Below, piece after piece: positions 21,800 through 31,519 of a stretch of 64,000 nt of DNA. A program made the translations under genes and the position numbers. Location of the stretch: NCBI RefSeq assembly GCF_028869115.1, contig NZ_CP079800.1, forward strand, positions 310,001-374,000. Direction: 5' to 3'. How positions within the stretch are numbered: the stretch's first letter is position 1; each line of letters starts with the position of its first letter. The stretch comes from Pseudemcibacter aquimaris. Lineage in GTDB: Bacteria > Pseudomonadota > Alphaproteobacteria > Sphingomonadales > Emcibacteraceae. A model generated the notes under the pieces. That model saw nothing but the letters and a program-made list of their open reading frames with translations, searched no databases and was not told where the DNA came from.

Positions 21800-22154
21800 G
21801 ACAGAAGAAGAAATGCCAAAAAATTACAAATTACTCAAGGGAATAGTGATTACCCTGGGTATTTTAATTATTGTGATGGTTGTTGTGATCATTGTTGCCT
21901 CCATCATGAAATATAATGAACAAAAGTCTGCAGAAGCCGCACTCGTTGAAAAGTATGAAGCTTCAACAGGGCCAATTTCTTCCATCTCGAGACCATTTGA
22001 AATGGATCTTAAACTCGAAAACGGTCAGCAGGTTATTTCGACATCAAGCAGTGAAAAAGGTATTCTTGTGACCGTTGGCATCAACGGTGTTGCGCAAAAA
22101 ATCTTACTGATTGATTATTCCGGCAAAGTTACCGGCACGATTAATGTCAATTAA
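21798..22154 (+). CDS. Small membrane-anchored protein (DUF6476-like)
   Basis: 118 aa. One strongly hydrophobic helix (about residues 13-38, rich in Ile/Val) follows a short cytoplasmic N-terminus. The periplasmic part is small and beta-rich and ends in SGKVTGTINVN. This layout fits an alphaproteobacterial family of unknown function that I believe is DUF6476. It is divergent from rluD with overlapping start codons, and its last bases overlap the end of the convergent next gene. Confidence 0.6.
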   Translation: MTEEEMPKNYKLLKGIVITLGILIIVMVVVIIVASIMKYNEQKSAEAALVEKYEASTGPISSISRPFEMDLKLENGQQVISTSSSEKGILVTVGINGVAQKILLIDYSGKVTGTINVN

Positions 22155-22468
22155 TCTTCGTCCACTGGCAGTGAAAATTTAACGAGCCCCTTCATTTTAT
22201 TCGGGTCGATTACTTTGCCACGTCTTAAAATGCTAATGCGACCTGCGCGCGCCAAAAATTTGGCTTGCTGTTTTACCGCAAGCATATATTTGCGCCAAAT
22301 ATCATCAGGATCGCTGTCTTTCGCGCGGTCCTTGGCGATTTGAATGGCAATATCGTTTGGGCTAACATGTGATCCATCAGCCACAGCATCAAGGATATAA
22401 AGGCGAACCGGGTCTTCCTTTTTTTCCTCTGTCTCATTTTGTTCATTTGCATCAGTCATGCCCGCCAT
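22151..22468 (-). CDS. DUF3253 family protein
   Basis: 105 aa, soluble, with an acidic N-terminus. The core has VSPNDIAIQIA, DIWRKYMLAVKQQAKFLARAG and a basic RRGKVIDP segment. This matches the pattern of DUF3253, a small winged-helix-like family of unknown function. It overlaps the 3' end of the preceding gene by four bases, tail to tail. Confidence 0.7.
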   Translation of the reverse strand: MAGMTDANEQNETEEKKEDPVRLYILDAVADGSHVSPNDIAIQIAKDRAKDSDPDDIWRKYMLAVKQQAKFLARAGRISILRRGKVIDPNKMKGLVKFSLPVDED

Positions 22469-22518
22469 GTAACATGTTTTCTTAAAAGATGCACGTTAAT
22501 TAAATTCAAGAGAGTAGA

Positions 22519-23136
22519 ATGTATCTCATATGGGGAGTATTGATCGGGCTGGTGATGGCAGCGCCTATTGGTCCGGTAAATATCATTTGTATCCGCCGCG
22601 CACTGACCAAGGGACCAATGAATGGTTTTACGGTGGGAACAGGTGCTGCAATTGCAGACGGCATATTTGGGGCATTCGCCGCGTTTGGCCTAGCAGGTCT
22701 TACAGCATTCATCGAAGAATTTAATATATGGTTTCAAGTGGTGGGCGGAAGCGCCCTTATTATCATTGCTGTTAAATTATGGTTCAGTCACCCTCATGTA
22801 GATGATGTAAAGGATACCTATAAAGACAGAATAAAGGCCGCTGTTGGAACGTTTTTACTGACGTTTTCGAACCCACTTACCGTACTTGGGTTTGTGGCGA
22901 TATTCATCGGTATGGGGCTTGGTGAAATGGGCAATGACCTTGTGAATGCGACCCTAATTTCAACTGGCATTTTATTAGGGTCGTTATCTTGGTGGTTTAT
23001 TGTGTCATTTGGCGCCGCTAAACTTGGAAAAGGGTTATCGGACCAGGGACTTGAAACCGTGAATCATGTTTCCGCCGTGATCATTTTTCTTTTCGGTATT
23101 GCGGCTGTCGCCAAAAATTTATCGGCCGTATTATGA
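22519..23136 (+). CDS. LysE/RhtB-family amino-acid exporter
   Basis: 205 aa with about six membrane helices. The N-terminal APIGPVNIICIRRAL motif is the LysE-family signature, and the family's mid-protein FSNPLTVLGF is present. Exports amino acids or related small molecules; the substrate cannot be told. Its stop overlaps the end of cysQ, convergent. Confidence 0.87.
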   Translation: MYLIWGVLIGLVMAAPIGPVNIICIRRALTKGPMNGFTVGTGAAIADGIFGAFAAFGLAGLTAFIEEFNIWFQVVGGSALIIIAVKLWFSHPHVDDVKDTYKDRIKAAVGTFLLTFSNPLTVLGFVAIFIGMGLGEMGNDLVNATLISTGILLGSLSWWFIVSFGAAKLGKGLSDQGLETVNHVSAVIIFLFGIAAVAKNLSAVL

Positions 23137-23916
23137 AACATTGCCTTTTGCGATAAAGGCGCCATTTAAATATCCTTTTTTCTGATATTCAAATGGTGAA
23201 CCGTCAGGGTTGGTGACGGTGCCGCCCGCTGCTTTTAAAATGGCGTGTCCGGCCGCAATATCCCATTCCATGGTTGGCCCAAATCGCGGGTAAATATCCG
23301 CACCACCCGTTGCAACAATGCAGAATTTAAGTGAACTGCCAACGGATACCGTGTCTTTGATGTTATGTTCTTCAAGGAAACTGGCAGTTTTTTCATCCAT
23401 GTGTGATTTACTAGCAACGGCGGTCATGCCGTCTTCCGGGGTAGGGCGAATGGTGATTGTTGTTTCTTCGTCATTAATAATGCCGTCTGTAACATTTTGA
23501 AGAACGGCTTTTTCCGAACCAAAGGCTGTGTATAATTTTCCGGTAGCTGGTACATAAATAATACCGAATGTAGGTTCACCATTTTCAATAAGTGCGATGT
23601 TCACTGTAAAATCAGTGCCGCCACCAATAAATTCTTTTGTGCCGTCAAGTGGATCAACAAGCCAAAATTTTTCTTTCGTTTCCGGAATTTCACCGGCACT
23701 GACGCTTTCTTCCGCGATAATGGGAATGTCCGGTGCTACTTTTCTGATATCTTTTAATATTATTTTTTCCGCTTCCTGATCGGCGATGGTAACGGGTGAA
23801 CTGTCCCCTTTAATCTGAACGCCAAGGTTTCCGGAACGGATTTCCATAATTTTTAAGCCAGCACGTACGGCTGTATCCCGCAAAGTATTCGCGAATTCTA
23901 TGTAATTTATTTTCAT
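23131..23916 (-). CDS. cysQ: CysQ, 3'(2'),5'-bisphosphate nucleotidase
   Basis: 261 aa inositol-monophosphatase-superfamily enzyme. Metal-binding EES near residue 70, VDPLDGTKEFIGG near residue 87, and the C-terminal EWDIAAGHAIL. It removes 3'-phosphate from PAP left over from sulfate assimilation. A generic inositol monophosphatase is the alternative; the KEFI sequence after DGT favours CysQ. Confidence 0.9.
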   Translation of the reverse strand: MKINYIEFANTLRDTAVRAGLKIMEIRSGNLGVQIKGDSSPVTIADQEAEKIILKDIRKVAPDIPIIAEESVSAGEIPETKEKFWLVDPLDGTKEFIGGGTDFTVNIALIENGEPTFGIIYVPATGKLYTAFGSEKAVLQNVTDGIINDEETTITIRPTPEDGMTAVASKSHMDEKTASFLEEHNIKDTVSVGSSLKFCIVATGGADIYPRFGPTMEWDIAAGHAILKAAGGTVTNPDGSPFEYQKKGYLNGAFIAKGNVS

Positions 23917-24009
23917 TTATTATGATCTTATAATATTAGACTTGTCGTTTTAAATATGCTCGGTATTATATGTTTCGCAAGTAACAAAATACAAGACGGA
24001 AAATTACTT

Positions 24010-24636
24010 ATGAAAGAATTAGAATTTGCCTCACTCCTATGTTCGCGTCTTTGCCACGACTTAATCAGTCCTGTGGGTGCGATATCAAACGGTATTGAAA
24101 TTCTAAGTGATGAAGATGATGAAATGATGCGCGCCGAAGTTATGAAGCTTCTGGAATTAAGCGCTGGACAAACATCAAACCGTCTTAAATTTTATAGACT
24201 TGCTTTCGGTGCCGCAGGGGGCATCGGGGCACATGTTCCAATTCGTGATGCCAAAAACGCGACCGTTTCATTATTTGAAGGCACACAAATCAACCTTGAA
24301 TGGGAATCCGAGGTTGGTGAAATGGAAAAAAGCGCTCTTAAGGTTCTGCTAAACGTTATATTGGTGGCTAGTGAAACATTGATTCGTGGTGGCGACTTAA
24401 TTGTTAATATTTCTGTGGCCGGTGAAAAGCTAAATACGGAAGTTACCGTTAAGGCGGACCGTATTATTTTCCAAGACAAGGCAAGAGAGATGATTTGCGG
24501 TGAAGTTGCTGAAATGGAAGCTGATCCAAAAATCGCGCCGGCATATCTTGCGGCAAGCGTTGCTGCAGAGTTTGGAAGCAAAATTGAATATATTTCTGAC
24601 GAAGAAAACAGCTTTACATTAAAGGTTGTCTTATAA
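24010..24636 (+). CDS. chpT: ChpT, histidine phosphotransferase of the cell-cycle phosphorelay
   Basis: 208 aa from ATG at 24010. The frame is open from 23956, but family members start just before the ASLLCSRLCHDLISP block. His in LCHDL is the phospho-acceptor, followed by a degenerate HATPase-like domain. ChpT passes phosphate from CckA to CtrA and CpdR. Here it sits directly before the che operon, with ctrA just after that operon, so all of the phosphorelay except cckA and cpdR is clustered. Confidence 0.9.
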   Translation: MKELEFASLLCSRLCHDLISPVGAISNGIEILSDEDDEMMRAEVMKLLELSAGQTSNRLKFYRLAFGAAGGIGAHVPIRDAKNATVSLFEGTQINLEWESEVGEMEKSALKVLLNVILVASETLIRGGDLIVNISVAGEKLNTEVTVKADRIIFQDKAREMICGEVAEMEADPKIAPAYLAASVAAEFGSKIEYISDEENSFTLKVVL

Positions 24637-24679
24637 GGCTTACCTTACGTTCCATAAAATTTATGTAAATATTTCTCTT

Positions 24680-24701
24680 TTTTTACGGATTTTCGTAAAA
24701 A
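24680..24701. terminator. AT-rich inverted repeat between chpT and cheA
   Basis: Eight-base arms (24680-24687, 24694-24701) with a six-base loop, T-rich on the left and A-rich on the right. It could be a weak terminator for chpT. TTAACC at 24715-24720 is a possible CtrA half-site before cheA. Confidence 0.35.
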
Positions 24702-24776
24702 GCTTTACCTCATTTTAACCAATTTCCTAGAGATTAGATCAGGTATACCCGGAATTTAATAATAAAGGTAATTGGA

Positions 24777-27700
24777 ATGGATGATCTATTAAATGAATTT
24801 CTCACAGAAACGTTCGAAAGTATTGAGGTCGTAGACGTTGAGCTGGTGGAGCTAGAGAAAGATCCAAACAATAAATCTGTACTGGATAATATTTTCAGAT
24901 TGGTTCACACAATCAAAGGAACATGTGGCTTCCTTGGACTTCCAAGACTTGAATCTGTCGCCCACGCCGGCGAAAACGTACTGGGTAAATTCCGTGATGG
25001 TGAAATGGAAGTAACACCGGATGCGGTGACACTTATTCTGAACGCGCTTGACCGAATCAAGGAAATTCTTGAAGGGCTTGAACAAACACAAGAAGAGCCC
25101 GAAGGCGATGACAGTGCAATAATCGATGAACTTAACGCCATGGCAGAAGGCAAAAGCGCCCCTGCTAAGGAAGAAGCGCCAATCGAGGTCGCTGAAGAAC
25201 GTGAGACAAGACCCGGTGAAGTATCACTGGATGAACTTGAAGCAGCCTTTGCAGCGGCCCCAGGTCCAGATGATGAAGAACCGGCAGATAACATTCCTGC
25301 TGCCGCTGGTCGTCTTGATGCATTTGGTGGCGCTGATACTGTGGCCGTACTTGCTCATTTATTCCATAACCGCATTTTTGGCGATGATTCTCTTAAAGCA
25401 ATTCTTGAAGGCGCAGACGTTCGTCAAAGCAAGAAGGCGATGGAAGAGTTCTTCGTAGGATCGCTTCAACAAGATAAATGTGACACGGATAAAATTTCAT
25501 CCGGGTTTGTGGCATTTATTAAAAATGGAATTGCTGAAGATCAATTTTATAACACAGTGAAGCATCTTGAAAGTGTTCTTAAAGAAGTAGGTGTTCCAAA
25601 TTCTGAAGTTGAATTTATGAAAGATATTTATTTCCAATGTTCAGATGGAATTCTTGCTGAAGCCAAGAAAAATTCAAAATCAGTTGTTAAGGCCAAGAAA
25701 AAAGAAGTGGCAAAACCAGCTGGTGGCGGTGCTGCAAAAGAAACAAGTATTGCCAACCAGTCTATCCGTGTTGGTGTTGATGTTCTTGATAACCTAATGA
25801 ATATGGTGAGTGAGCTGGTGCTAACGCGTAACCAATTAATGCAAATTTCAAGACGTGCTGGTGAAAATGATTTTGAAATTCCATTACAGCGTTTAAGTCA
25901 GTGTACAACGGAACTTCAGGAAGGTGTGATGAAAACACGCATGCAGCCAATTGGCAATGCATGGTCAAAACTTCCGCGTATTATTCGTGACCTTCAAATG
26001 GAACTGGGCAAAAAGATCGACCTTCAGATGCTTGGTGCTGAAACAGAACTTGACCGTCAGGTTCTTGAACTGATTAAAGATCCACTAACGCATATGATCC
26101 GTAACTCGGCTGATCACGGTATTGAAAGTGTTGCTGACCGTATTGCAGCGGGTAAAAAAGAAACAGGCACAATTCGCCTGAATGCGTTCCATGAAGGCGG
26201 TCAAATTATTATTGAAATTGCTGATGATGGTGCGGGTATCCCTGTTGATAAGCTTGCGGCTAAAGCACTTGCCAATAATCTGGCAACAGAAGAAGAAATC
26301 GCTGAAATGTCAGACACGCAAATTCAGCGCTTTATTTTCCACGCTGGTTTCTCAACAGCGCAGAAAGTAACAAGTGTATCCGGTCGTGGTGTGGGCATGG
26401 ACGTTGTAAGAACCAATATTGAAAAAATCGGTGGTACAATCGAACTTAAATCAACAGAGGGTAAAGGAACGACATTCTTTATTAAAATCCCACTGACACT
26501 TGCGATTGTTTCGGCGCTGATCGTTGAATCCGGTGAAGAGCGTTTTGCGATCCCGCAAATCAGTGTTCTTGAGCTGGTTCGTGCATCTGGCGATTCTATG
26601 CATAAGATTGAGTATATTAATGCGACGCCGGTGTTGCGTCTTCGTGACAGATTGTTGCCGCTATTACACTTAAATAAAATTCTCGGGTTTGATGAAACCG
26701 CAGGAACTGAGGCCGCCGCCGATGATACTGAAGATTTCATCATTATCACACAAGTTGGTGATTTCACATTCGGTATTGTTGTTGACCGTGTGTTTGACAC
26801 AGAAGAAATCGTTGTAAAACCTGTTGCACCAATTCTTCGTGATCTTACAGTCTTTTCCGGTAATACAATTCTTGGTGACGGTACCGTGATTATGATCCTT
26901 GATCCAAACGGTATTGCGAACGAAGCAAGTGATGCAATGACTGATATGTCTGATCAAAGAGGTGAAGAATCAGATGAAACAGCCATCGCGACAGTTGATG
27001 ATAAAGAAGCAATTCTGCTGTTCCGTGCGGGTGGAGAAACAAAGCGTGCCGTGCCGCTATCACTTGTTTCAAGACTTGAAGAATTTGATGTTGCACAGAT
27101 TGAAATTTCAGAAGGCAAGAAAATGGTCCAGTACCGTGGTAAGCTGATGCCTCTTGTCATGATTAATGATGATTATGAAATTAAATCAGAAGGCCGCCAG
27201 CCAATGTTGGTATTCACAGATGATGATAGAGCCATGGGCATCATCGTTGATGAAATTTCCGATATTAAAGAAGACAGCATTAATGTTGAACTTTCATCAA
27301 GTACTGTTGGTCAGTTGGGCACAGCGATTATCGACGGCGACGCGACAGAAGTCATCGATATTGCTTATTATTTCGAACAAACATTCAATGACTGGCAAAT
27401 GGGACTTGAATATTCGCCAACAGAAATCAAAGCGAAGCGTAAGAATATTCTGATCATTGATGATAGTGCATTTTTCTTAAATCTGCTTAAACCGCTTCTT
27501 TCATCATCTGGCTTTAATGTCACGATTGCCAATTCGGCTGCAGAGGCGCTTGAATTAAGAGACGAGGGTTACGAATTTGACTTGATCGTTAGTGATATTG
27601 ATATGCCGGAAATGGATGGGTTTGAATTTGCAGAAGATGTTCGTTCAAATGGTATTTGGAAAGAAACACCGATGATCGCGCTTTCAGCAAACAGTTCTGA

Positions 27701-27818
27701 AAAACGTTTTGCCAAAGGTCGTGAAGCAGGTTTTGATAATTATATCGAAAAGTTAGACCGTGAAACTTTGATCAAAGCCATTGAAGAACAAATCAGTGAT
27801 AAAGATACAGCTGCGTAA
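24777..27818 (+). CDS. cheA: CheA hybrid chemotaxis histidine kinase with two CheW-like domains and a receiver
   Basis: 1013 aa, much longer than a typical 650-750 aa CheA. Order: Hpt domain with His44 in VHTIKGTCGFLG; variable linker; dimerisation domain (about 335-400); HATPase with RNSADHGIE, DDGAGIP and GRGVGMDV; a first CheW-like domain (about 570-710); a second CheW-like domain (about 740-870); a C-terminal receiver with DIDMPEMDG, Asp near 940. The kinase couples receptors to CheY/CheB. The receiver could act as a phosphate sink. No receptor gene is present. Confidence 0.95.
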   Translation: MDDLLNEFLTETFESIEVVDVELVELEKDPNNKSVLDNIFRLVHTIKGTCGFLGLPRLESVAHAGENVLGKFRDGEMEVTPDAVTLILNALDRIKEILEGLEQTQEEPEGDDSAIIDELNAMAEGKSAPAKEEAPIEVAEERETRPGEVSLDELEAAFAAAPGPDDEEPADNIPAAAGRLDAFGGADTVAVLAHLFHNRIFGDDSLKAILEGADVRQSKKAMEEFFVGSLQQDKCDTDKISSGFVAFIKNGIAEDQFYNTVKHLESVLKEVGVPNSEVEFMKDIYFQCSDGILAEAKKNSKSVVKAKKKEVAKPAGGGAAKETSIANQSIRVGVDVLDNLMNMVSELVLTRNQLMQISRRAGENDFEIPLQRLSQCTTELQEGVMKTRMQPIGNAWSKLPRIIRDLQMELGKKIDLQMLGAETELDRQVLELIKDPLTHMIRNSADHGIESVADRIAAGKKETGTIRLNAFHEGGQIIIEIADDGAGIPVDKLAAKALANNLATEEEIAEMSDTQIQRFIFHAGFSTAQKVTSVSGRGVGMDVVRTNIEKIGGTIELKSTEGKGTTFFIKIPLTLAIVSALIVESGEERFAIPQISVLELVRASGDSMHKIEYINATPVLRLRDRLLPLLHLNKILGFDETAGTEAAADDTEDFIIITQVGDFTFGIVVDRVFDTEEIVVKPVAPILRDLTVFSGNTILGDGTVIMILDPNGIANEASDAMTDMSDQRGEESDETAIATVDDKEAILLFRAGGETKRAVPLSLVSRLEEFDVAQIEISEGKKMVQYRGKLMPLVMINDDYEIKSEGRQPMLVFTDDDRAMGIIVDEISDIKEDSINVELSSSTVGQLGTAIIDGDATEVIDIAYYFEQTFNDWQMGLEYSPTEIKAKRKNILIIDDSAFFLNLLKPLLSSSGFNVTIANSAAEALELRDEGYEFDLIVSDIDMPEMDGFEFAEDVRSNGIWKETPMIALSANSSEKRFAKGREAGFDNYIEKLDRETLIKAIEEQISDKDTAA

Positions 27819-27853
27819 GTTGTTATATATGAATAATATTTGAAGGATTGAAA

Positions 27854-28306
27854 ATGGAAGTTTTAAATAAAAATGATTATGTAACAATCTGGCTGGATGG
27901 GCAAATGTGCGGCATTCCTGTTCTTGAGGTTTATGATGTACTTTCAAAACAGACGATCACAAAAATTCCGAAATCCCCGGCCGCTGTTGCTGGTGTGTTA
28001 AATCTTCGTGGACAAATTGTGACAGCTATTGATTTACGTAAGCGTCTTAAGTTAAAAGACCGTGAAGATGATAGCGAAGAGATGAATGTTGTTGTAGAAT
28101 TTCAATCAGAACCGTATAGTCTAATTATAGACAGGGTAGGTGATGTTTTGTCGCTTTCGGATGATGCCTTCGAGAAGAACCCGGTTACTCTTGAAGCACA
28201 TTGGCAAGAAGTGTCGACAGGAATTTTTAGATTGGAAGAAGAGCTTTTGGTTATTCTCGATATCGAGAAATTATTGTCATTTGGGGATGCGAAAGCAGCC
28301 GCTTAA
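27854..28306 (+). CDS. cheW: CheW, receptor-kinase coupling protein
   Basis: 150 aa from ATG at 27854 with AAGGA six bases upstream; the TTG two codons earlier is not needed. A single CheW domain (GIPVLEVYDVL, VLNLRGQIVTAIDLRKRL). It bridges chemoreceptors and CheA in the membrane array. Operon with cheA and cheY. Confidence 0.94.
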   Translation: MEVLNKNDYVTIWLDGQMCGIPVLEVYDVLSKQTITKIPKSPAAVAGVLNLRGQIVTAIDLRKRLKLKDREDDSEEMNVVVEFQSEPYSLIIDRVGDVLSLSDDAFEKNPVTLEAHWQEVSTGIFRLEEELLVILDIEKLLSFGDAKAAA

Positions 28307-28341
28307 TAAATAAAAACGTAGAAGAATGTTGGAAATTTAAA

Positions 28342-28707
28342 ATGAAATCATGTCTCGTTGTAGATGATTCTAAAATCATAAGAAAAGTGGCAAGAAGAAT
28401 ACTCGAAGAACTGAACTTCGAAATCAGGGAAGCGGTAGACGGTCAAGACGCCTTGGATTCATGCAAGACAGAAATGCCAGATGTTGTTTTACTAGACTGG
28501 AATATGCCGGTTATGAATGGTCTGGATTTCCTTAAAACACTCCGTAAAACAGAAGGTGGGACAGAACCTGTTGTGGTATTTTGCACAACAGAAAATGATA
28601 TGGCCCATATCAGCGCTGCTATTTCTGCGGGTGCCGATGAATATATTATGAAACCATTTGATCGCGAAATTATCGAATCAAAATTTGTGCAAGTTGGATT
28701 ATTATAA
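28342..28707 (+). CDS. cheY: CheY, single-domain response regulator
   Basis: 121 aa. Acidic pair DD at residues 9-10, phospho-acceptor Asp near residue 53 (LLDWNMP), Thr at about 83 and Lys at about 104 (MKPFD), all conserved. In the che operon it should bind the flagellar switch or serve as a sink. With the flagellar lesions downstream, its motor output is doubtful. Confidence 0.93.
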   Translation: MKSCLVVDDSKIIRKVARRILEELNFEIREAVDGQDALDSCKTEMPDVVLLDWNMPVMNGLDFLKTLRKTEGGTEPVVVFCTTENDMAHISAAISAGADEYIMKPFDREIIESKFVQVGLL

Positions 28708-28735
28708 CGTGAATAGCCTTCCATTGGATAAAGAG

Positions 28736-29872
28736 ATGAACCGAAAAAGTTCAGCTAGATCCGGCCCTTATAAAGTAATGCTTGTTGATGATTCCTCTGT
28801 CATTAGAGGGTTATTGTCCAGATGGCTAGGGGCTGATCCCGCCATTGAAATTGTTGCCAGTGTTGGCAATGGTCAGGTTGCGCTTAATTCATTAGAACGC
28901 ACTGACCCGGAAATTGTTGTTCTGGACATTGAAATGCCAGTTATGGATGGCCTTACAGCATTACCTTTAATTCTGAAAGCCAAGCCTGATGTACAGGTTC
29001 TGATGTCTTCTACACTGACCGCAAAAAATGCAAAAGTCAGTCTTCAGGCAATGTCACTAGGTGCAGCTGACTATATACCAAAGCCGACGACAAACCGCGA
29101 AGTGATTACATCAAGATCTTTCCAAACGGAAATCATTGAAAAAGTAAAGAACCTAGCGGCATCGAAACGTAAGCTATTGGGTTATAGACCATTTAAAGAA
29201 GAAACGGATGCTAAATCCGCTCCTGAGCAGGATGTTGCTAAACCGGCACCTGTTAGTAAACCAAAAACATTGGTTACAAGAAAAGCATCACTTACAGCAC
29301 CAAGAATTATTGGCGTTGGTAGTTCAACGGGCGGCCCACAAGCGCTTCTTAAATTTTTGAACGGTATTAAGGACGGATTAAATTTACCGGTTGTGATTAC
29401 GCAGCATATGCCGTCTTCATTTACAAAAATTCTGGCTGGTCATTTATCAAAGGCAACAGGCCTTGATTGTATCGAAGCAGAAGATAAAACTCTGCTTGAA
29501 AATGGCAAGGTTTATATTGCACCAGGTGATCATCACATGGTGATTAAAAATGACGGTGGTAATCGGTATTTAAGACTTAATCAGGACCCGCCGGAAAATT
29601 TCTGTCGTCCTGCGGTTGATCCGATGTTTAGAAGTATTTCTGATGAATTTGGATCCGGTTCATTATGTGTCATACTAACAGGTATGGGACAGGACGGATT
29701 AAAGGGCAGCAAATATGTCGTTGATAATGGCGGTACAATTGTTGCACAGGATCAGGAAACAAGTGTTGTTTGGGGGATGCCGGGTGCGGTAAGCGAAGCT
29801 GGAATTTGTCACGCAATTCTACCGCTTGACGAAATCGGTGGTAAAATTCAGAGACTGGTAAAGGGGAGATGA
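28736..29872 (+). CDS. cheB: CheB, receptor methylesterase
   Basis: 378 aa from ATG at 28736; a GTG at 28709 in frame would add nine residues. N-terminal receiver (VLDIEMPVMDG), linker, and methylesterase domain with GSSTGGPQAL (catalytic Ser), QHMP (His) and GMGQDG (Asp). It demethylates or deamidates receptors for adaptation. The stop overlaps ATGA at 29869. Confidence 0.94.
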   Translation: MNRKSSARSGPYKVMLVDDSSVIRGLLSRWLGADPAIEIVASVGNGQVALNSLERTDPEIVVLDIEMPVMDGLTALPLILKAKPDVQVLMSSTLTAKNAKVSLQAMSLGAADYIPKPTTNREVITSRSFQTEIIEKVKNLAASKRKLLGYRPFKEETDAKSAPEQDVAKPAPVSKPKTLVTRKASLTAPRIIGVGSSTGGPQALLKFLNGIKDGLNLPVVITQHMPSSFTKILAGHLSKATGLDCIEAEDKTLLENGKVYIAPGDHHMVIKNDGGNRYLRLNQDPPENFCRPAVDPMFRSISDEFGSGSLCVILTGMGQDGLKGSKYVVDNGGTIVAQDQETSVVWGMPGAVSEAGICHAILPLDEIGGKIQRLVKGR

Positions 29873-29877
29873 AGAAG

Positions 29878-30723
29878 ATGAGATCAGAAGATTTTGATTT
29901 AATCAGCGGCATCCTTAAGCAAAGATCCGGCCTGGTTCTCCCGAAGGATAAGGTTTATCTGCTTGAAAGTCGTTTGACCCCAATTGCACATAGACGCGGT
30001 TTGGAGACGTTAGACGATCTGGTTAATGAAGTACGTTTGAAGCGTAAGGAAGATCTGCTTGTTGAAATTACAGAAGCAATGACAACGAATGAATCTTTCT
30101 TTTTCCGTGATAACAAGCCGTTTGATTTGTTTAAAGAAACGGTTCTTCCACAACTGCTTGCAAGCAGAGCAAATTCGCGTAGGATTAGAATTTGGTGTGC
30201 TGCGGCATCAACCGGACAAGAGCCATATTCACTGGCTATTATCTTAAAAGAGATGGAAGCAAAGCTTGCAGGTTGGAAGATTGAAATTCTGGGAACTGAC
30301 ATTTCACAGGAAGTTCTTGATAAAGCAAAGGTTGGTTTATTTTCCCAATTTGAAGTACAGCGTGGACTGCCAATTCAGCTGTTGATTAAATATTTCAATC
30401 AGGTTGGCGATCTGTGGCAAATTTCTGATGATATTAGAAATATGGTTACGTACCGTAAATTTAATCTGCTTGATGCCTATACAATGCTTGGTTCGTTTGA
30501 TGTTATTTATTGCAGAAACGTACTTATTTATTTCGATCAGCAAACAAAATCCGAAGTGCTTGAAAAAATGAGAAGGCTTGTACCGGATGATGGGATGCTT
30601 TTCCTTGGTGCTGCGGAAACGGTGCTTGGTATCACTGATAAATTTAAACCGGTACCAGGGCAACGTGGTCTATATTCCACATCTGATGCCAGCTCGGAAG
30701 TATTGGAAAAATTAAGAGCATAG
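29878..30723 (+). CDS. cheR: CheR, receptor methyltransferase
   Basis: 281 aa from ATG at 29878, chosen because GGGGAG lies nine bases upstream. The ATG at 29869 (ATGA with the cheB stop) has that site directly against it. CheR N-domain, then a SAM-binding domain with ESFFFRD, WCAAASTGQEPYS and FDVIYCRNVLIYFD. It methylates receptor glutamates. It ends the che operon at a strong terminator. Confidence 0.94.
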   Translation: MRSEDFDLISGILKQRSGLVLPKDKVYLLESRLTPIAHRRGLETLDDLVNEVRLKRKEDLLVEITEAMTTNESFFFRDNKPFDLFKETVLPQLLASRANSRRIRIWCAAASTGQEPYSLAIILKEMEAKLAGWKIEILGTDISQEVLDKAKVGLFSQFEVQRGLPIQLLIKYFNQVGDLWQISDDIRNMVTYRKFNLLDAYTMLGSFDVIYCRNVLIYFDQQTKSEVLEKMRRLVPDDGMLFLGAAETVLGITDKFKPVPGQRGLYSTSDASSEVLEKLRA

Positions 30724-30746
30724 AAGAAATTCATAGAAAACGAAAA

Positions 30747-30782
30747 AAGGCTAATTCCTAGGAATTAGCCTTAAGTTTTTTA
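30747..30782. terminator. Bidirectional terminator between cheR and ctrA
   Basis: A perfect 26-base palindrome: 12-pair stem (30747-30758 with 30761-30772) around TA. T-rich tracts follow on both strands (30775-30782 on +, the A run 30743-30748 on -). It serves the convergent cheR and ctrA. Confidence 0.9.
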
Positions 30783-30814
30783 ATCGCAGTTTTTATTCTT
30801 TTAAATTCTGATTA

Positions 30815-31519
30815 TTAACCTGCTTCAGCGACCGAAGAACTGTCTTCGTCCGGATCACGTAGCACATAACCTCGTCCCCAAACGGTTTCGATGTAATTCT
30901 CGCCACTGATAGAAGCGAGCTTTTTACGCAGCTTACAAATAAAGACGTCAATGATCTTAAGTTCTGGCTCATCCATGCCACCATATAGATGGTTTAAGAA
31001 CATTTCTTTTGTAAGTGTTGTTGTTTTGCGCAAAGAAAGAAGCTCAAGCATTGCGTATTCTTTACCCGTAAGGTGTACGCGTTGGCCGTCAATATCAACC
31101 GTTTTCTTATCAAGATTTACGGATAGTTTTCCTGTACGTATAATTGATTCAGCGTGCCCTTTTGAACGGCGAATAATCGCCTGAATACGTGCAACGAGTT
31201 CTTCTTTATAGAATGGTTTTGTAAGGTAGTCATCAGCACCAAAGCCAAGGCCCTTAACTTTGTTTTCAAGCTCTACCATGCCGGAAAGAATAAGAATTGG
31301 TGTATTCACTTTCGACATGCGTAATTTTTTCAAAACATCATAGCCGTGCATGTCCGGCAAGTTTAGATCAAGCAGGATGATGTCGTAATCATACAATTTT
31401 CCAAGATCAATACCTTCCTCTCCCAAGTCGGTACTGTAAATATTAAAACCTTCAGCAGAGAGCATCAGCTCAATACTTTTTGAAGTGGAAGGATCATCTT
31501 CTATGAGTAAAACCCGCAT
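30815..31519 (-). CDS. ctrA: CtrA, master cell-cycle response regulator
   Basis: 234 aa. Receiver with Asp51 ([13 protein letters not shown]) and an OmpR-type winged-helix DNA-binding domain ([31 protein letters not shown]) that is nearly invariant in Alphaproteobacteria. CtrA binds TTAA-type boxes and controls cell cycle, flagellar and chemotaxis genes. Several TTAACCAT half-sites lie just upstream, consistent with self-control. It ends in Ala-Glu-Ala-Gly. Divergent from fliI across 332 bases. Confidence 0.97.
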   Translation of the reverse strand: MRVLLIEDDPSTSKSIELMLSAEGFNIYSTDLGEEGIDLGKLYDYDIILLDLNLPDMHGYDVLKKLRMSKVNTPILILSGMVELENKVKGLGFGADDYLTKPFYKEELVARIQAIIRRSKGHAESIIRTGKLSVNLDKKTVDIDGQRVHLTGKEYAMLELLSLRKTTTLTKEMFLNHLYGGMDEPELKIIDVFICKLRKKLASISGENYIETVWGRGYVLRDPDEDSSSVAEAG

